Source: Burkholderiales bacterium 67-32 | GTDB taxonomy: Bacteria; Pseudomonadota; Gammaproteobacteria; Burkholderiales; Burkholderiaceae_B | Length of the DNA stretch: 64,000 nt | Assembly (NCBI GenBank): GCA_001898625.1 | Contig: MKUP01000006.1 | Span: 1 to 64,000 of the forward strand | Direction of reading: 5' to 3' | Shown: in pieces, positions 29,559 to 38,137 of the stretch | Layout: every line of letters starts with the position of its first letter | Position numbering within the stretch: the stretch's first letter is position 1 | Made by a program: the position numbers and the translations under genes | Notes under the pieces: generated by a model | Database searches by the model: none | What the model was told of the DNA's origin: nothing | What the model saw: the letters and a program-made list of their open reading frames with translations, nothing else

Positions 29559-30425
29559 ATGCAAGAATTCGAGAACACCCCGAGCTTTCGCCAACTGGTC
29601 CGGACCGAGCGCCCGCTGGTGCTGCCGGGCGCGCACGATGCCCTGTCCGCGCTGCTGATCCGGCAGGCCGGTTTCAAGGCCTATTTCATCGGCGGCTTTC
29701 CCCTGGTGGGCGCGCGCTACGGGCTGCCCGACATCGGCCTGGCCGCGCTGGGCGAGATCGCGGCCGGCATCCGCGACATCATGGCCGCCTCCGACCTGCC
29801 GGTGCTGGTGGACGTCGACAACGGCTATGGCGACATCAAGAACGTCATCCATTCGGTGCATACCTACGAGAAGCTCGGCGCCCAGGCGCTGTTCTTCGAG
29901 GACCAGGTCTCGCCCAAGCGGTGCGGGCACATCGCCGGCAAGACGCTGCTGTCCACCGAGGACATGGAGACCCGCATCCGCGCCGCGGCCGAGAACCGGC
30001 TGAACCCGGACACCTTCATCATCGCCCGTACCGATGCGCGCGAGGTCTACGACCTGGACGAGGCGCTGCGGCGCGGCGAACGCTACGCCAAGGCGGGCGC
30101 CGACGGCATCTTCATCGAGGCGCCCGAATCGATCGAGGAACTGGAGACCATAGGCAAGTCGCTGGACGCCACGCTGATGGCCAACATGCTCGAAGGCGGC
30201 CGCACGCCCATCCTGCGGCCGGCCGAGCTCGAGCAGTTGGGCTTTCGCATCGTGATCTACGGCATCAATCTCCTGATGCACGCCACCCGCACCATGCGCG
30301 AGTGCCTGGAGGACATCCGTTCGGGCGAACTCAGGCTGACCGGCCGCGGCGTGAGCTTCGAGGAATACAAACGAATCGTCGGTTTCTACGACTGGGCCGC
30401 GCTCGAAGATCGCTATGCCAGGTAA
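29559..30425 (+). CDS. isocitrate lyase/PEP mutase family C-C lyase
   Basis: The 288-residue protein has the ICL/PEP-mutase barrel signature: metal-binding VDVDNGYG (Asp85, Asp87) and the flexible-loop motif KRCGH at 120-124. The cysteine in this loop marks true C-C lyases such as 2-methylisocitrate lyase and 2,3-dimethylmalate lyase, and is absent from PEP mutases and oxaloacetate decarboxylases. It would split a branched hydroxydicarboxylate to pyruvate or glyoxylate plus a monocarboxylate. It is five bases from the second Bug gene. Length is normal for the family. Confidence 0.87.
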   Translation: MQEFENTPSFRQLVRTERPLVLPGAHDALSALLIRQAGFKAYFIGGFPLVGARYGLPDIGLAALGEIAAGIRDIMAASDLPVLVDVDNGYGDIKNVIHSVHTYEKLGAQALFFEDQVSPKRCGHIAGKTLLSTEDMETRIRAAAENRLNPDTFIIARTDAREVYDLDEALRRGERYAKAGADGIFIEAPESIEELETIGKSLDATLMANMLEGGRTPILRPAELEQLGFRIVIYGINLLMHATRTMRECLEDIRSGELRLTGRGVSFEEYKRIVGFYDWAALEDRYAR

Positions 30426-30442
30426 ATCCGTGGAGTAACGCC

Positions 30443-30754
30443 ATGTTGTATGTCTTCCATCTGCTGGATAGCAGGCAGCCGGGGATTCCCGAACTCCGGG
30501 CGCGCGTGCGGCCCGACCACAAGCAATACCTGGAGCGTGTCAGGGACCGGATCGCGTTCGCCGGTCCGCTGCTGGGCGGGGGAGGCGACGAGGACTTCGT
30601 CGGCAGCCTGCTCGTCATCGATTTCGACAGCGAAGCGGACGCGCGGGCCTGGCTCGAAGGCGAGCCGTTCACCCGCGCCGGCGTGTACGGCGAGCGGCGG
30701 ATGCATGCGTTCCAGAGCCTGTGGCCGCAGCGGGCGGGGTTCGTGGCGGGGTGA
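30443..30754 (+). CDS. YciI-like small protein
   Basis: The 103-residue protein shows the YciI fold pattern: YVFHLLDSRQP at the start, RPDHKQYLERVRDRIAFAGP with the conserved histidine, and SLLVIDFDSEADARAWLEGE. YciI proteins are ferredoxin-like and related to muconolactone isomerases; most have no known reaction. GGAG lies eight bases before the ATG. It is the last gene of the LacI-controlled operon and stops seven bases from the convergent LysR gene. Confidence 0.8.
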   Translation: MLYVFHLLDSRQPGIPELRARVRPDHKQYLERVRDRIAFAGPLLGGGGDEDFVGSLLVIDFDSEADARAWLEGEPFTRAGVYGERRMHAFQSLWPQRAGFVAG

Positions 30755-30760
30755 AACCGC

Positions 30761-31693
30761 CTAGGCGGGGCGGGCCGTCGCCAGGCGGCCCGGCGCCCAT
30801 TCGTCGCTGCCCATGACGGCCTGCAACTCCTGCAGGAACTGCTCGGCCAGTTCCGAGGCCGGGGCGAAACGGGCGAAGACGGCGAAGGTGCGCACGGGAA
30901 TCCTGGGCGTGAAGCGCCGGATGCACAGGCGCTCGCGGAACACGCCCGCGATATAGGGATTCACGAGCCCGACCCCGAGCCCTTGCGCGGCGAAGGTGCA
31001 GATGGTGGCCGAGTAGATCGTCTCCATCTTCACCGAGACCGCGACCTTGCGGCTGGCCAGGGCCCGTGCCAGTTCGAGCTCGATCACGTCGTGCGCCGGC
31101 AGGCTGATCAGCGCCTGGCCGCGCAGGTCCGCCACGCTCACCGAGCGGCGCGCGCCGAAGGGATGGCCGGGCGCGCATACCAGCACCGCTTCGTGCTGCG
31201 TCAGTTCCTGCGTGGCGAACTCGGCGCCCTCGAACAGCCGGTTCGAGAGGGCGATGTCGAACCGGCCCTGGCGCAGGCCGTCCTCGATCTGCGGGCTGCT
31301 GGGGGTATCCACGCTCAGGTGCACCTGCGGACGGTTGCGGGTGAAGCGTTCCAGTACCTGGGGCAATATCCCCTGGGCCAGCGACGGCGTCGAGGCGATG
31401 CGGAACACGCCGGCGCCCGAGGCGCGCAGGGCGGCCACGGTCTGCTCGATGCGTTCGAATCCCTGGAAGTGCTGCTGCACGGTCTCGAACAGGTGCCGCC
31501 CCTCGCGCGTGAGCTGCAGGCGGCCGCGGTCGTTGACGAAGAGCTTGAGGCCGCTGGCCGCCTGCGCCTGGTGGATCAGGCGGCTGATGGAAGGCTGCGT
31601 GGTGTGCAGCATGCGGGCGGCCGCGACGGTGGTTCCCGTCAGCACGACCGCGCGGAAGGCCTCCATCTGGTGGAAGGACAGGGGTCTGGACAT
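30761..31693 (-). CDS. LysR family transcriptional regulator
   Basis: The 310-residue protein has the LysR helix-turn-helix (FHQMEAFRAVVLTGTTVAAA, then TTQPSISRLIHQAQAASGLK) and the co-inducer domain. The pattern resembles the NocR/OccR-like group that responds to amino acids or opines; this is a guess. It lies 47 bases downstream of the beta-propeller gene on the same strand, at the end of the Bug/hyuBA set, and may be its regulator: a T-n11-A dyad typical of LysR proteins lies before the Bug gene at 37756-37780. Confidence 0.9.
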   Translation of the reverse strand: MSRPLSFHQMEAFRAVVLTGTTVAAARMLHTTQPSISRLIHQAQAASGLKLFVNDRGRLQLTREGRHLFETVQQHFQGFERIEQTVAALRASGAGVFRIASTPSLAQGILPQVLERFTRNRPQVHLSVDTPSSPQIEDGLRQGRFDIALSNRLFEGAEFATQELTQHEAVLVCAPGHPFGARRSVSVADLRGQALISLPAHDVIELELARALASRKVAVSVKMETIYSATICTFAAQGLGVGLVNPYIAGVFRERLCIRRFTPRIPVRTFAVFARFAPASELAEQFLQELQAVMGSDEWAPGRLATARPA

Positions 31694-31740
31694 GTCGGCT
31701 CCCGAAGTGGTGGGAGTATAGGCCGCCCGCTCCGGGGCGC

Positions 31741-33009
31741 TCAGTCCCTGCCGGTGATGGCCGAGACGTCGATCACGTACAGCCCCCGGTCATCCTCGTG
31801 GATCGAGTCGATGCAGACTTCGCGTCCGTCCGGCCGCCATCTCGGGTGCAGGTCGCAGCGGTTCTCCTTGCTCAGGCCCGGATCGGCGTAGAACGATCCG
31901 AGGTCGTGGCGCGCGCCCGTCCGCATGTCGAACAGGAACAGGATGCGTTCGTGGGTGCGGTCGTCCGGATAGGTGTCGCTCAGCAGCCAGCGCTGGTTGG
32001 CGGGCGAGAAGGTCATGTGGCCGTTCTCGGTCAGGATGTCCTTGCCGACCACCTCGACGCGCCCGCCTTCGCGGTCCTCGTACAGGTGATAGTGGATGCT
32101 GCCGGCGTGGGGGCCCCAGACGATGATCTCGCGGTCGTTGCGCCAGAGCGGGTGCGAGATCTGATACTCCGACTTTTCGTAGTCGAAGGTGCCCACCGCG
32201 GCGGGATCGAAGTTCTCTTCCAGTTGGGGCAGTGGGTGGTCGGAGCATTCGAGCAGCCGCATGTCCGTGCCGTCCGGATTCATCGTGATCAGGCGGTGCA
32301 GGAAGCAGGTCTCGTCCTCGACCCGTTCGGTCCAGCGGTGCAGGAACAGGATGCGGCTGGACGACGGGTTGATCTCGATGTGGCTGACCCAGTGGATGGC
32401 GCGGCGCATGGAGGCGCGGGGATGGAAGGCCGCCAACTGGTCATAGCTGACCAGCAGCGTCGAGGCGCCCGTGTCCAGCTCCATGCGATGGATGCCGTCG
32501 TCGCCGGGATGGTTCGCCAGCGTGGGGCGGAGGCGGTCGCAGCTGTAGCCGATGGTCTCGTGGGTCACGTACAGCCGGCGGTAGTCGACCGACAGCGCCC
32601 ATCGTCCGTCGGGGGCGGCCACATAGATGGGCAGCGGAAGCTCCCGGCTCGCGCCGCTGTCGATGTCGCGGATTTCCGCGCCGAAGTACGGATAGCGTGC
32701 GTGCGCGTCGTCGGTGCGAATGTTGTAGATCATCCGCCGCGCGGGGGAGCCGCCCAGCCATTGAAGCTGGCAGCCCATCTGCCAGTTCCAGGCCTGGGTC
32801 GCGCCCATGGCATGGAAGGCGCCGTCGCCCGCCAGGTCGAAGTACCCAACCTGGGCGGCAAGCCCGGGCGTCAGCCGGGCGTCGCGCCATGGCACCTGGT
32901 TGGCCAGCAGCAGGCGGCCGGACGGATCCCAGTTCGACTTGTTGTAGTAGCCGAAGAAGTAGTGTCGGCCGTCATGGCCGACGCGCCGGATGGGAAAGCG
33001 GGGGCTCAT
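31741..33009 (-). CDS. oligogalacturonate lyase-like beta-propeller protein
   Basis: The 422-residue protein consists of repeated blade-like segments (for example GYYNKSNWDPSGRLLLANQ, YVAAPDGRWALSVDYRRLYV, TFSPANQRWLLSDTYPDD, LHPRWRPDGREVCIDSIHED) and resembles the oligogalacturonate lyase/TolB-type propeller family. No signal peptide is seen, so it is cytoplasmic. Conserved histidines (HWVSHIEIN, ENGHMTFSP) suggest metal binding as in that family, but its reaction is not known. Its ATG overlaps the stop of the hydantoinase A gene, so it is made with HyuA/HyuB. Confidence 0.7.
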   Translation of the reverse strand: MSPRFPIRRVGHDGRHYFFGYYNKSNWDPSGRLLLANQVPWRDARLTPGLAAQVGYFDLAGDGAFHAMGATQAWNWQMGCQLQWLGGSPARRMIYNIRTDDAHARYPYFGAEIRDIDSGASRELPLPIYVAAPDGRWALSVDYRRLYVTHETIGYSCDRLRPTLANHPGDDGIHRMELDTGASTLLVSYDQLAAFHPRASMRRAIHWVSHIEINPSSSRILFLHRWTERVEDETCFLHRLITMNPDGTDMRLLECSDHPLPQLEENFDPAAVGTFDYEKSEYQISHPLWRNDREIIVWGPHAGSIHYHLYEDREGGRVEVVGKDILTENGHMTFSPANQRWLLSDTYPDDRTHERILFLFDMRTGARHDLGSFYADPGLSKENRCDLHPRWRPDGREVCIDSIHEDDRGLYVIDVSAITGRD

Positions 33010-35108
33010 GCTGGTGCGCTCGGGGTGGGTTGGAGGTCGACGATCAGGTTGCCCGCCGTGTCGATGGCGGCCGTGGCGCCGGCGGGGATGATCAGGGTGG
33101 ACGAGGCGTCCTCGACGATGGCCGGTCCGTGCAGGGTCTCGCCGGCGCGCAGGGTTTCCCGCGCCCGCACCGGAGCGTCGGCCCACGCATCCCGTCCGGG
33201 CTGCCAGGCCTGCCGGGATGCCGTGCTGGGCGTCCAGTCCCGCTTGCCGCCGGACAGGTTCAGCGGGCGCTCGACGTTCTGCTCGACGGCGGCCACGCGC
33301 AGGTTCATCAGTTCGATGTTCTGTACCGGCGGGACCTGTCCGAAGATCCGTCCGTAGGCGGCCGCGAAGGCGGCGCGGATGTGGTCGGCCGTCTGGCCGT
33401 CGAAGGGGCCGTCGGGCAGGCGCGTCACCAGTTCGAACCCCTGGCCGACGAAGCGGATGTCGGCCGAGCGTTCGTACGCGAACGCGGCGCCTTCGACCAG
33501 CGTGTCCTGCATGACGGCGGCGGCGTTCTCCTCCAACTGGCGGAACAACTGCTCCAGCGCCTCGGGCGTGACGGCGTCGAGCTGGCGGGCGAGCGTGATG
33601 GACCGGTCCACCCGGGCCGGCGCAATCAGCAGGCCCAGTGCCGAGGCGACACCGGCGCCCGGCGGGCAGATCACCCGCCGTATGCCCAGGCGGCGCGCCA
33701 CGTCGCAGCCGTGCAGGGGCCCGCCGCCGCCGGTGACCAGCAGCGCGAAGTGATGGGCATCGAAGCCGCGCTCGGCGACGTGGACGCGCGCGGCGGCGGA
33801 CATGTTTTCATTGACGATGGCGACCACGCCGTGGGCGGTCTGCTCCAGCCCCAGCGACAGTTCGCGGCCGATGGGCTGGAGGGCGTCGCGGGCCGCCTCG
33901 CGGCTCAGCTTCATGGTGCCGCCGGCGAATGTCTCCGGGTCCAGGTGGCCTTGCAGCAGGTTGGCGTCGGTCACGGTGGGCCGGGTGCCGCCCCGCTGGT
34001 AGCACGCGGGGCCCGGTTTGGAACTGGCGCTTTGCGGGCCGGCCTTCAGCAGTCCCATGTTGTCCAGGTGGGCGATGCTGCCGCCGCCCGCGCCGATCTC
34101 GATCAGTTCGACCGTCGAGATGTTGATGGGCAGCCCGCTGCCCGCGGCGAATCGCTTCTCGCGCCCGGCCTCGAAGCTGTGGGCCAGCACGGGCTGGTTG
34201 TCCTCGACGATGGCCAGCTTGGCGGTGGTGCCGCCCATGTCGAAGGCCAGCACGTCGGCGATGCCGGACCGCTTGCTGAAGTACGCCGCGGCGATGGCGC
34301 CGGCCGCCGGTCCGGATTCGAGCAGTTGCACGGGCAGCCTGCGCGCCTCGCCCGCGTGTGCCAATCCGCCGTTGGACAGCATCATCAGCAGCGGGCAGGC
34401 GATGCCGAGTTCCTTGAGCTGCGCTTCCAGGCTTTGCAGGTAGCGGTCGGCGATCGGCCGCACGTAGGCGTTGGCCGCCGTGGTCGAGGTCCGCTCGTAT
34501 TCCCGGATCTGCGGCGAGACTTCGCTGGAGATCGACACGTAAAGCTCGGGGAAGCTCGCCTCCAGCAGATCCCGCGCGCGCCGCTCGTGCACCGGATTGG
34601 CGTGGGCATGCAGGAACACGACGGCGATCGATTCGATGCCCTGGTCGGCCAGCGCCTGTCCGGCGCGCAGCACGCTGGCCTCGTCCAGCGGCGTATCCAC
34701 GCTGCCGTCCGCGCGCAGGCGCTCCGTGGCTTCCAGACGGGCTTCGCGCGGCACCAGGGGCGCCGGCAGCTCGACGAACAGGTCGTACAGGTCGTACTTG
34801 AATTCGCGCCGCATCTCCAGGGTGTCGCGGAATCCTTCGGTCGTGATCAGCCCGGTCTTCACGCCGCGCCGTTCGATCAGCGCGTTGGTGAACAGGGTCG
34901 TGGCGTGCACCACCCGGGAAACCTGCGCGCCCTCGACCTGTTCGCGCGCCAGCAGGGTGGCGATCCCGCGTATAGCGCCCGCCGTGGGCTGGTCGGGGGT
35001 GGTCAGTTCCTTGTGGCTCGAGACCCGGGCATCGCCGTGGCTGTAAAGAACGATGTCGGTGAAGGTGCCGCCGATGTCGATGCCGAGGGAGTAGGTGTCT
35101 TGTCTCAT
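33006..35108 (-). CDS. hyuA: hydantoinase/oxoprolinase A subunit (HyuA family)
   Basis: The 700-residue protein has the HyuA actin-like ATPase domains: GIDIGGTFTDIVLY at residues 9-22 for phosphate binding, LLESGPAAGAIAAAY, LAFDMGGTTAKLAIVED and VTGGGGPLHGCDVAR, then the C-terminal hydantoinase A domain. With HyuB it forms an ATP-driven hydrolase (5-oxoprolinase, N-methylhydantoinase) or an acetone/acetophenone carboxylase-like enzyme. Both of its ends overlap neighbouring genes by four bases, HyuB before and the propeller protein after. The substrate cannot be told from sequence; a cyclic amide or ureide is likely given the family. Confidence 0.9.
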   Translation of the reverse strand: MRQDTYSLGIDIGGTFTDIVLYSHGDARVSSHKELTTPDQPTAGAIRGIATLLAREQVEGAQVSRVVHATTLFTNALIERRGVKTGLITTEGFRDTLEMRREFKYDLYDLFVELPAPLVPREARLEATERLRADGSVDTPLDEASVLRAGQALADQGIESIAVVFLHAHANPVHERRARDLLEASFPELYVSISSEVSPQIREYERTSTTAANAYVRPIADRYLQSLEAQLKELGIACPLLMMLSNGGLAHAGEARRLPVQLLESGPAAGAIAAAYFSKRSGIADVLAFDMGGTTAKLAIVEDNQPVLAHSFEAGREKRFAAGSGLPINISTVELIEIGAGGGSIAHLDNMGLLKAGPQSASSKPGPACYQRGGTRPTVTDANLLQGHLDPETFAGGTMKLSREAARDALQPIGRELSLGLEQTAHGVVAIVNENMSAAARVHVAERGFDAHHFALLVTGGGGPLHGCDVARRLGIRRVICPPGAGVASALGLLIAPARVDRSITLARQLDAVTPEALEQLFRQLEENAAAVMQDTLVEGAAFAYERSADIRFVGQGFELVTRLPDGPFDGQTADHIRAAFAAAYGRIFGQVPPVQNIELMNLRVAAVEQNVERPLNLSGGKRDWTPSTASRQAWQPGRDAWADAPVRARETLRAGETLHGPAIVEDASSTLIIPAGATAAIDTAGNLIVDLQPTPSAPA

Positions 35109-36700
35109 CGTGTATGGCCGCGCAGGCGGTCCTGTTCCTGCAATATCGAAGATCGTTGTTCCACGTCGCCGAAGCCGCCGCCGCCGGGGGTGCGCAGCAG
35201 TACCCGCGTGCCGTGCCGGATGATGTGCTGGGTCTTGGGGTTGACCTTGACGCCGTCGATCAGGATTTCGCCAGGGGCGCCGGGGCCGCCCCCGTCCATG
35301 CCGGGCGCGGCCGATTCGGGACGGGTCCGCTCGGCCATGAACGAGATGGTGGCGGGATGCTCCGACAGGCTTTCCAGCAACAGTTCCTGGCCCGTGCCGC
35401 CGCGATGGGCGCCGTTGACGTGGGCGGCGCGGAACTGGCGGCGATGCACCTTGAGCGGCGCGACCTGCTCGATCACCTCGACGGGGGTGGACGAGATGTT
35501 GCTGGGCCAGGAAAGCACGTCGACGCCGTCGCCATGCGCCTGCGCGCCATAGCCGCCGTTCAGGAAGAACAGGTTGGCGAAGCCCCGGCCGTCGGGCCGC
35601 ACGCCAGCCATGTTGACGCACCACAGCGGCGAGCCGACGCCGGCGATGACCTTGTCCGGCACGACCTGCGCCAGGGCCTGCACGACCATGGCGGGCAGGA
35701 AGTGCCCGATCAGCGCGCGGGCGCCGCCCGCCGCCGGCGGCAGGGAGTTCAGGATGCTGCCCGGCGGGGCGGCGATCGACAATGGCGCCAGCGCGCCGTC
35801 GTTGTTCGGCACGTCGGGGCACAGTACCGCCTTCACGCCATACGAGGTGTAGGCGGTGGTGTAGGCCAGGCAGACGTTGATCGATTTCTGCACCTGCGCA
35901 TCGGTGCCGGCGAAGTCGATCGCGATCTCGTCCCCGGCCACCGTCAGCGCCATCTTCAGCCGGATCGGCGCGTCGATGCCGTCGCTGACCGCCTCGGCGC
36001 GGTAGGTGCCGTCGGGAATCGCCCGGATCGCGTTGCGCATGGCCTGCTCGCTGCGGCCGCGCAGTTCGTGCGAGAGCTCCTCCAGCGACGCCAGTCCGTA
36101 CTCGTCCATCAGTTCGATGGTGTGCCGCTCCATCAGCGCCAGGCCGGTGAACTGGGCATACAGGTCGCCCATCACCTGGTCCGGGACGCGGACGTTCTGG
36201 CGCAGGATGCGTTCCAGCGTTTCGTCGATCCGGCCGGCCCGCAGGACCTTCATCGGAGGAATCTGCAAGCCTTCCTCGTAGACCGAGGTGGCATCGGCGG
36301 AGCGCACCCTGCCGCCTATGTCCGGCGCATGCGCGACCGATCCGGCCCAGGCGACCAGGCGCCCGCGATGGAAGATCGGCTTGCCGACGGTGATGTCCGG
36401 CAGGTGCCCGGTGCCCAGCCAGACGTCGTTGGTGATGAGGACGTCGCCTTCCTGCAGGGCGTCCTCGGGATAGCGTTCAAGAAAGCAGCGTATCGTGCGC
36501 GGCGCCGTGCCGATGAAGGACGGGATGCTGTTCGAGGCTTGCGCGATGGAGTGGCCGTGCGCGTCCGTGATGACGCAGGCGAAGTCGTTCGATTCCCGGA
36601 CGATGGAGGAAAACGAGGTGCGCACCAGCGACGCGGCCGCCTCGTCCACCGTCGAGATCAGGCGCCGCCACAGGAGTTCCAGGGTGATGCTGTTCAACAT
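35105..36700 (-). CDS. hyuB: hydantoinase/oxoprolinase B subunit (HyuB family)
   Basis: The 531-residue protein is the HyuB partner: LELLWRRLISTVDEAAASLV and SFSSIVRESNDFACVITD at the N-terminus, EGDVLITNDVWLGTGHLPD, AWAGSVAHAPDIGG, and the Gly-rich C-terminal RTPGGGGFGDVE. It supplies part of the active site with bound metals. ATG at 36700 is preferred; GAGAGA precedes it and the family starts with LNSITLELL. It follows the Bug gene after seven bases and overlaps hyuA by four. Confidence 0.9.
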   Translation of the reverse strand: MLNSITLELLWRRLISTVDEAAASLVRTSFSSIVRESNDFACVITDAHGHSIAQASNSIPSFIGTAPRTIRCFLERYPEDALQEGDVLITNDVWLGTGHLPDITVGKPIFHRGRLVAWAGSVAHAPDIGGRVRSADATSVYEEGLQIPPMKVLRAGRIDETLERILRQNVRVPDQVMGDLYAQFTGLALMERHTIELMDEYGLASLEELSHELRGRSEQAMRNAIRAIPDGTYRAEAVSDGIDAPIRLKMALTVAGDEIAIDFAGTDAQVQKSINVCLAYTTAYTSYGVKAVLCPDVPNNDGALAPLSIAAPPGSILNSLPPAAGGARALIGHFLPAMVVQALAQVVPDKVIAGVGSPLWCVNMAGVRPDGRGFANLFFLNGGYGAQAHGDGVDVLSWPSNISSTPVEVIEQVAPLKVHRRQFRAAHVNGAHRGGTGQELLLESLSEHPATISFMAERTRPESAAPGMDGGGPGAPGEILIDGVKVNPKTQHIIRHGTRVLLRTPGGGGFGDVEQRSSILQEQDRLRGHTR

Positions 36701-36707
36701 TTGTCTC

Positions 36708-37682
36708 TCATTCGGCCCGGATATGGGCCTGTTCAATGACTTTTTTCCACTTCACGGTTTCGGCGGCGACGAAGCGCCGGCCGTCGTCGGGGCTGCCGCC
36801 GATGACCGATAGCGCCAGCTTGATCCAGGTCTCCTGCAGGTCGTCCGCCTTGAGGACATCCTGGATGTCGCGGTTGAGCCGGGCGACGACCGGGGCCGGC
36901 ACGGCGGCGCTCGTCGCCACCGTGAACCAGCCGGTGCCGTCGAATCCCGGCACGGCCAGTTCGGACACCGTGGGTATGTCGGGCAGCACGGCGCTGCGCG
37001 CCTTGCTGGTGACGGCCAGGCCCCGGATCTTGCCCGCGTGCACGATGGGGCCGGCCGTGGTGATGAGTTCGAACATCATGTCGATCTGGCCGCCCATCAG
37101 GTCGTTCATGGCGGCCGCGCTGCCCTTGTAGGGGACGTGCGTAAGCTGTACGCCGGTGGCCTGCTGGAACAGCTCGCCCACCATGTGGGTGGACGACCCC
37201 GTTCCCGCCGAGCCGAAGTTCAACGCCCCGGGGTTCTTGCGCGCATGGGCCAGCAACTCGTCCAGGGTCCGGAAGGGCCGGCTGGGATGGACCGCCACGA
37301 CACAGGGAACGCCGCCCAGGATGATGACCGGCTGCAAGTCTTTTTCGGGGTCGTAGGGAAGCGTGCTGTACACGGAATAGGCGGAATGAATGCCCACCGT
37401 GCCGAGCAGGAGGGTGCTGCCATCGGGCTTGGCCGTGGCCGCCAGGCCGGCGCCGATGTTGCCGCCCATGCCGGGCTTGTTTTCCACGATGACGGACTGG
37501 TCGTACTTCTTCGCCAACCGCTGCGCGATGACGCGCGCCAGCACGTCGGCCGTGCCGCCGGGTACGAAGGGCGCGATGATCCGGATGGTGCCGGCCGGCA
37601 GGTCGGCAGCGAGCGATGGAGTCAGGGGAAGCACGCCGGCCGCGAGCGCGGAAGCGTGGAACGTGCGGCGGGAGATAGGCAT
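36708..37682 (-). CDS. Bug-family solute receptor of the hyuBA operon
   Basis: The 324-residue protein begins MPISRRTFHASALAAGVLPL, a signal peptide with a twin-arginine-like SRRTF motif, followed by Bug features: IRIIAPFVPGGTADVLARVI, ENKPGMGGNIGAG, YDPEKDLQPVI and THVPYKGSAAAMNDLMGG. It probably captures the substrate of HyuA/HyuB in the periplasm. It is the first gene of the minus-strand operon and lies 74 bases from the dyad at 37756-37780. Confidence 0.9.
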   Translation of the reverse strand: MPISRRTFHASALAAGVLPLTPSLAADLPAGTIRIIAPFVPGGTADVLARVIAQRLAKKYDQSVIVENKPGMGGNIGAGLAATAKPDGSTLLLGTVGIHSAYSVYSTLPYDPEKDLQPVIILGGVPCVVAVHPSRPFRTLDELLAHARKNPGALNFGSAGTGSSTHMVGELFQQATGVQLTHVPYKGSAAAMNDLMGGQIDMMFELITTAGPIVHAGKIRGLAVTSKARSAVLPDIPTVSELAVPGFDGTGWFTVATSAAVPAPVVARLNRDIQDVLKADDLQETWIKLALSVIGGSPDDGRRFVAAETVKWKKVIEQAHIRAE

Positions 37683-37755
37683 GGGCAGCTCCTCGGAAAG
37701 GGTCAGAGGAGTGTAGAAAGGGCCTGCCTATCTATACCAATGCTTTTATGTCGGG

Positions 37756-37780
37756 ACCCTATGCATCGGGGATATAGGGT
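37756..37780 (-). promoter_or_regulatory. LysR-type T-n11-A dyad before the Bug/hyuBA operon
   Basis: ACCCTAT (37756-37762) and ATAGGGT (37774-37780) are perfect seven-base inverted arms with exactly eleven bases between the inner T and A, the T-n11-A form of a LysR recognition site. It lies 74 bases upstream of the Bug start codon, about where an activator would bind. The LysR gene at 30761 downstream in the same set is the obvious candidate. Confidence 0.6.
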
Positions 37781-37792
37781 GAACCGGGTGGC

Positions 37793-38110
37793 TCAGCGGG
37801 GCTGGAAGATGATGATGCCCATGCCGGCCAGCGCCACGGCCGCGCCCGCCACGTCCCACGACGTGGGCCGTATGCCGTCCACGGCCCACAGCCATACGAT
37901 GGCGGCGCCGATGTAGACGCCCCCGTAGGCGGCATAGACCCGGCCGGCCGCGGTGGGGTGCAGGGTCAGCAGCCAGGCGAACAGCGCCAGGCTGGCTGCG
38001 GCCGGAACCAGCAGCCAGGCGGAGCGGCCTTCCCGCAGCCACAGATAGGGCAGGTAGCAGCCGACGATTTCCGCGATGGCGGTCGCGGCGTAGAGAAGAA
38101 AGGTGCGCAT
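37793..38110 (-). CDS. ynfA: UPF0060 (YnfA-like) membrane protein
   Basis: The 105-residue protein matches the UPF0060/YnfA family, with four predicted membrane helices and the conserved [30 protein letters not shown] and [20 protein letters not shown] segments. YnfA is related to small multidrug resistance pumps and has been linked to export of toxic compounds; the role is not certain. It lies 27 bases downstream of aceE on the same strand, so it may be transcribed with it. Confidence 0.88.
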   Translation of the reverse strand: MRTFLLYAATAIAEIVGCYLPYLWLREGRSAWLLVPAAASLALFAWLLTLHPTAAGRVYAAYGGVYIGAAIVWLWAVDGIRPTSWDVAGAAVALAGMGIIIFQPR

Positions 38111-38137
38111 GCCGGCATTGTGGCATGCGCCCGTCGT

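Noticed and set aside
30757-30768. CCGCCTAGGCGG palindrome between the YciI-like and LysR genes as a terminator
   Set aside because: It is self-complementary with no loop bases and no T run, so it cannot form a normal terminator hairpin; it may be chance at overlapping gene ends.
33018-36739. Long plus-strand open frames opposite hyuA and hyuB
   Set aside because: They are antisense shadows of well-recognised genes, with repetitive Gly/Arg/Asp/Val composition and no ribosome sites.
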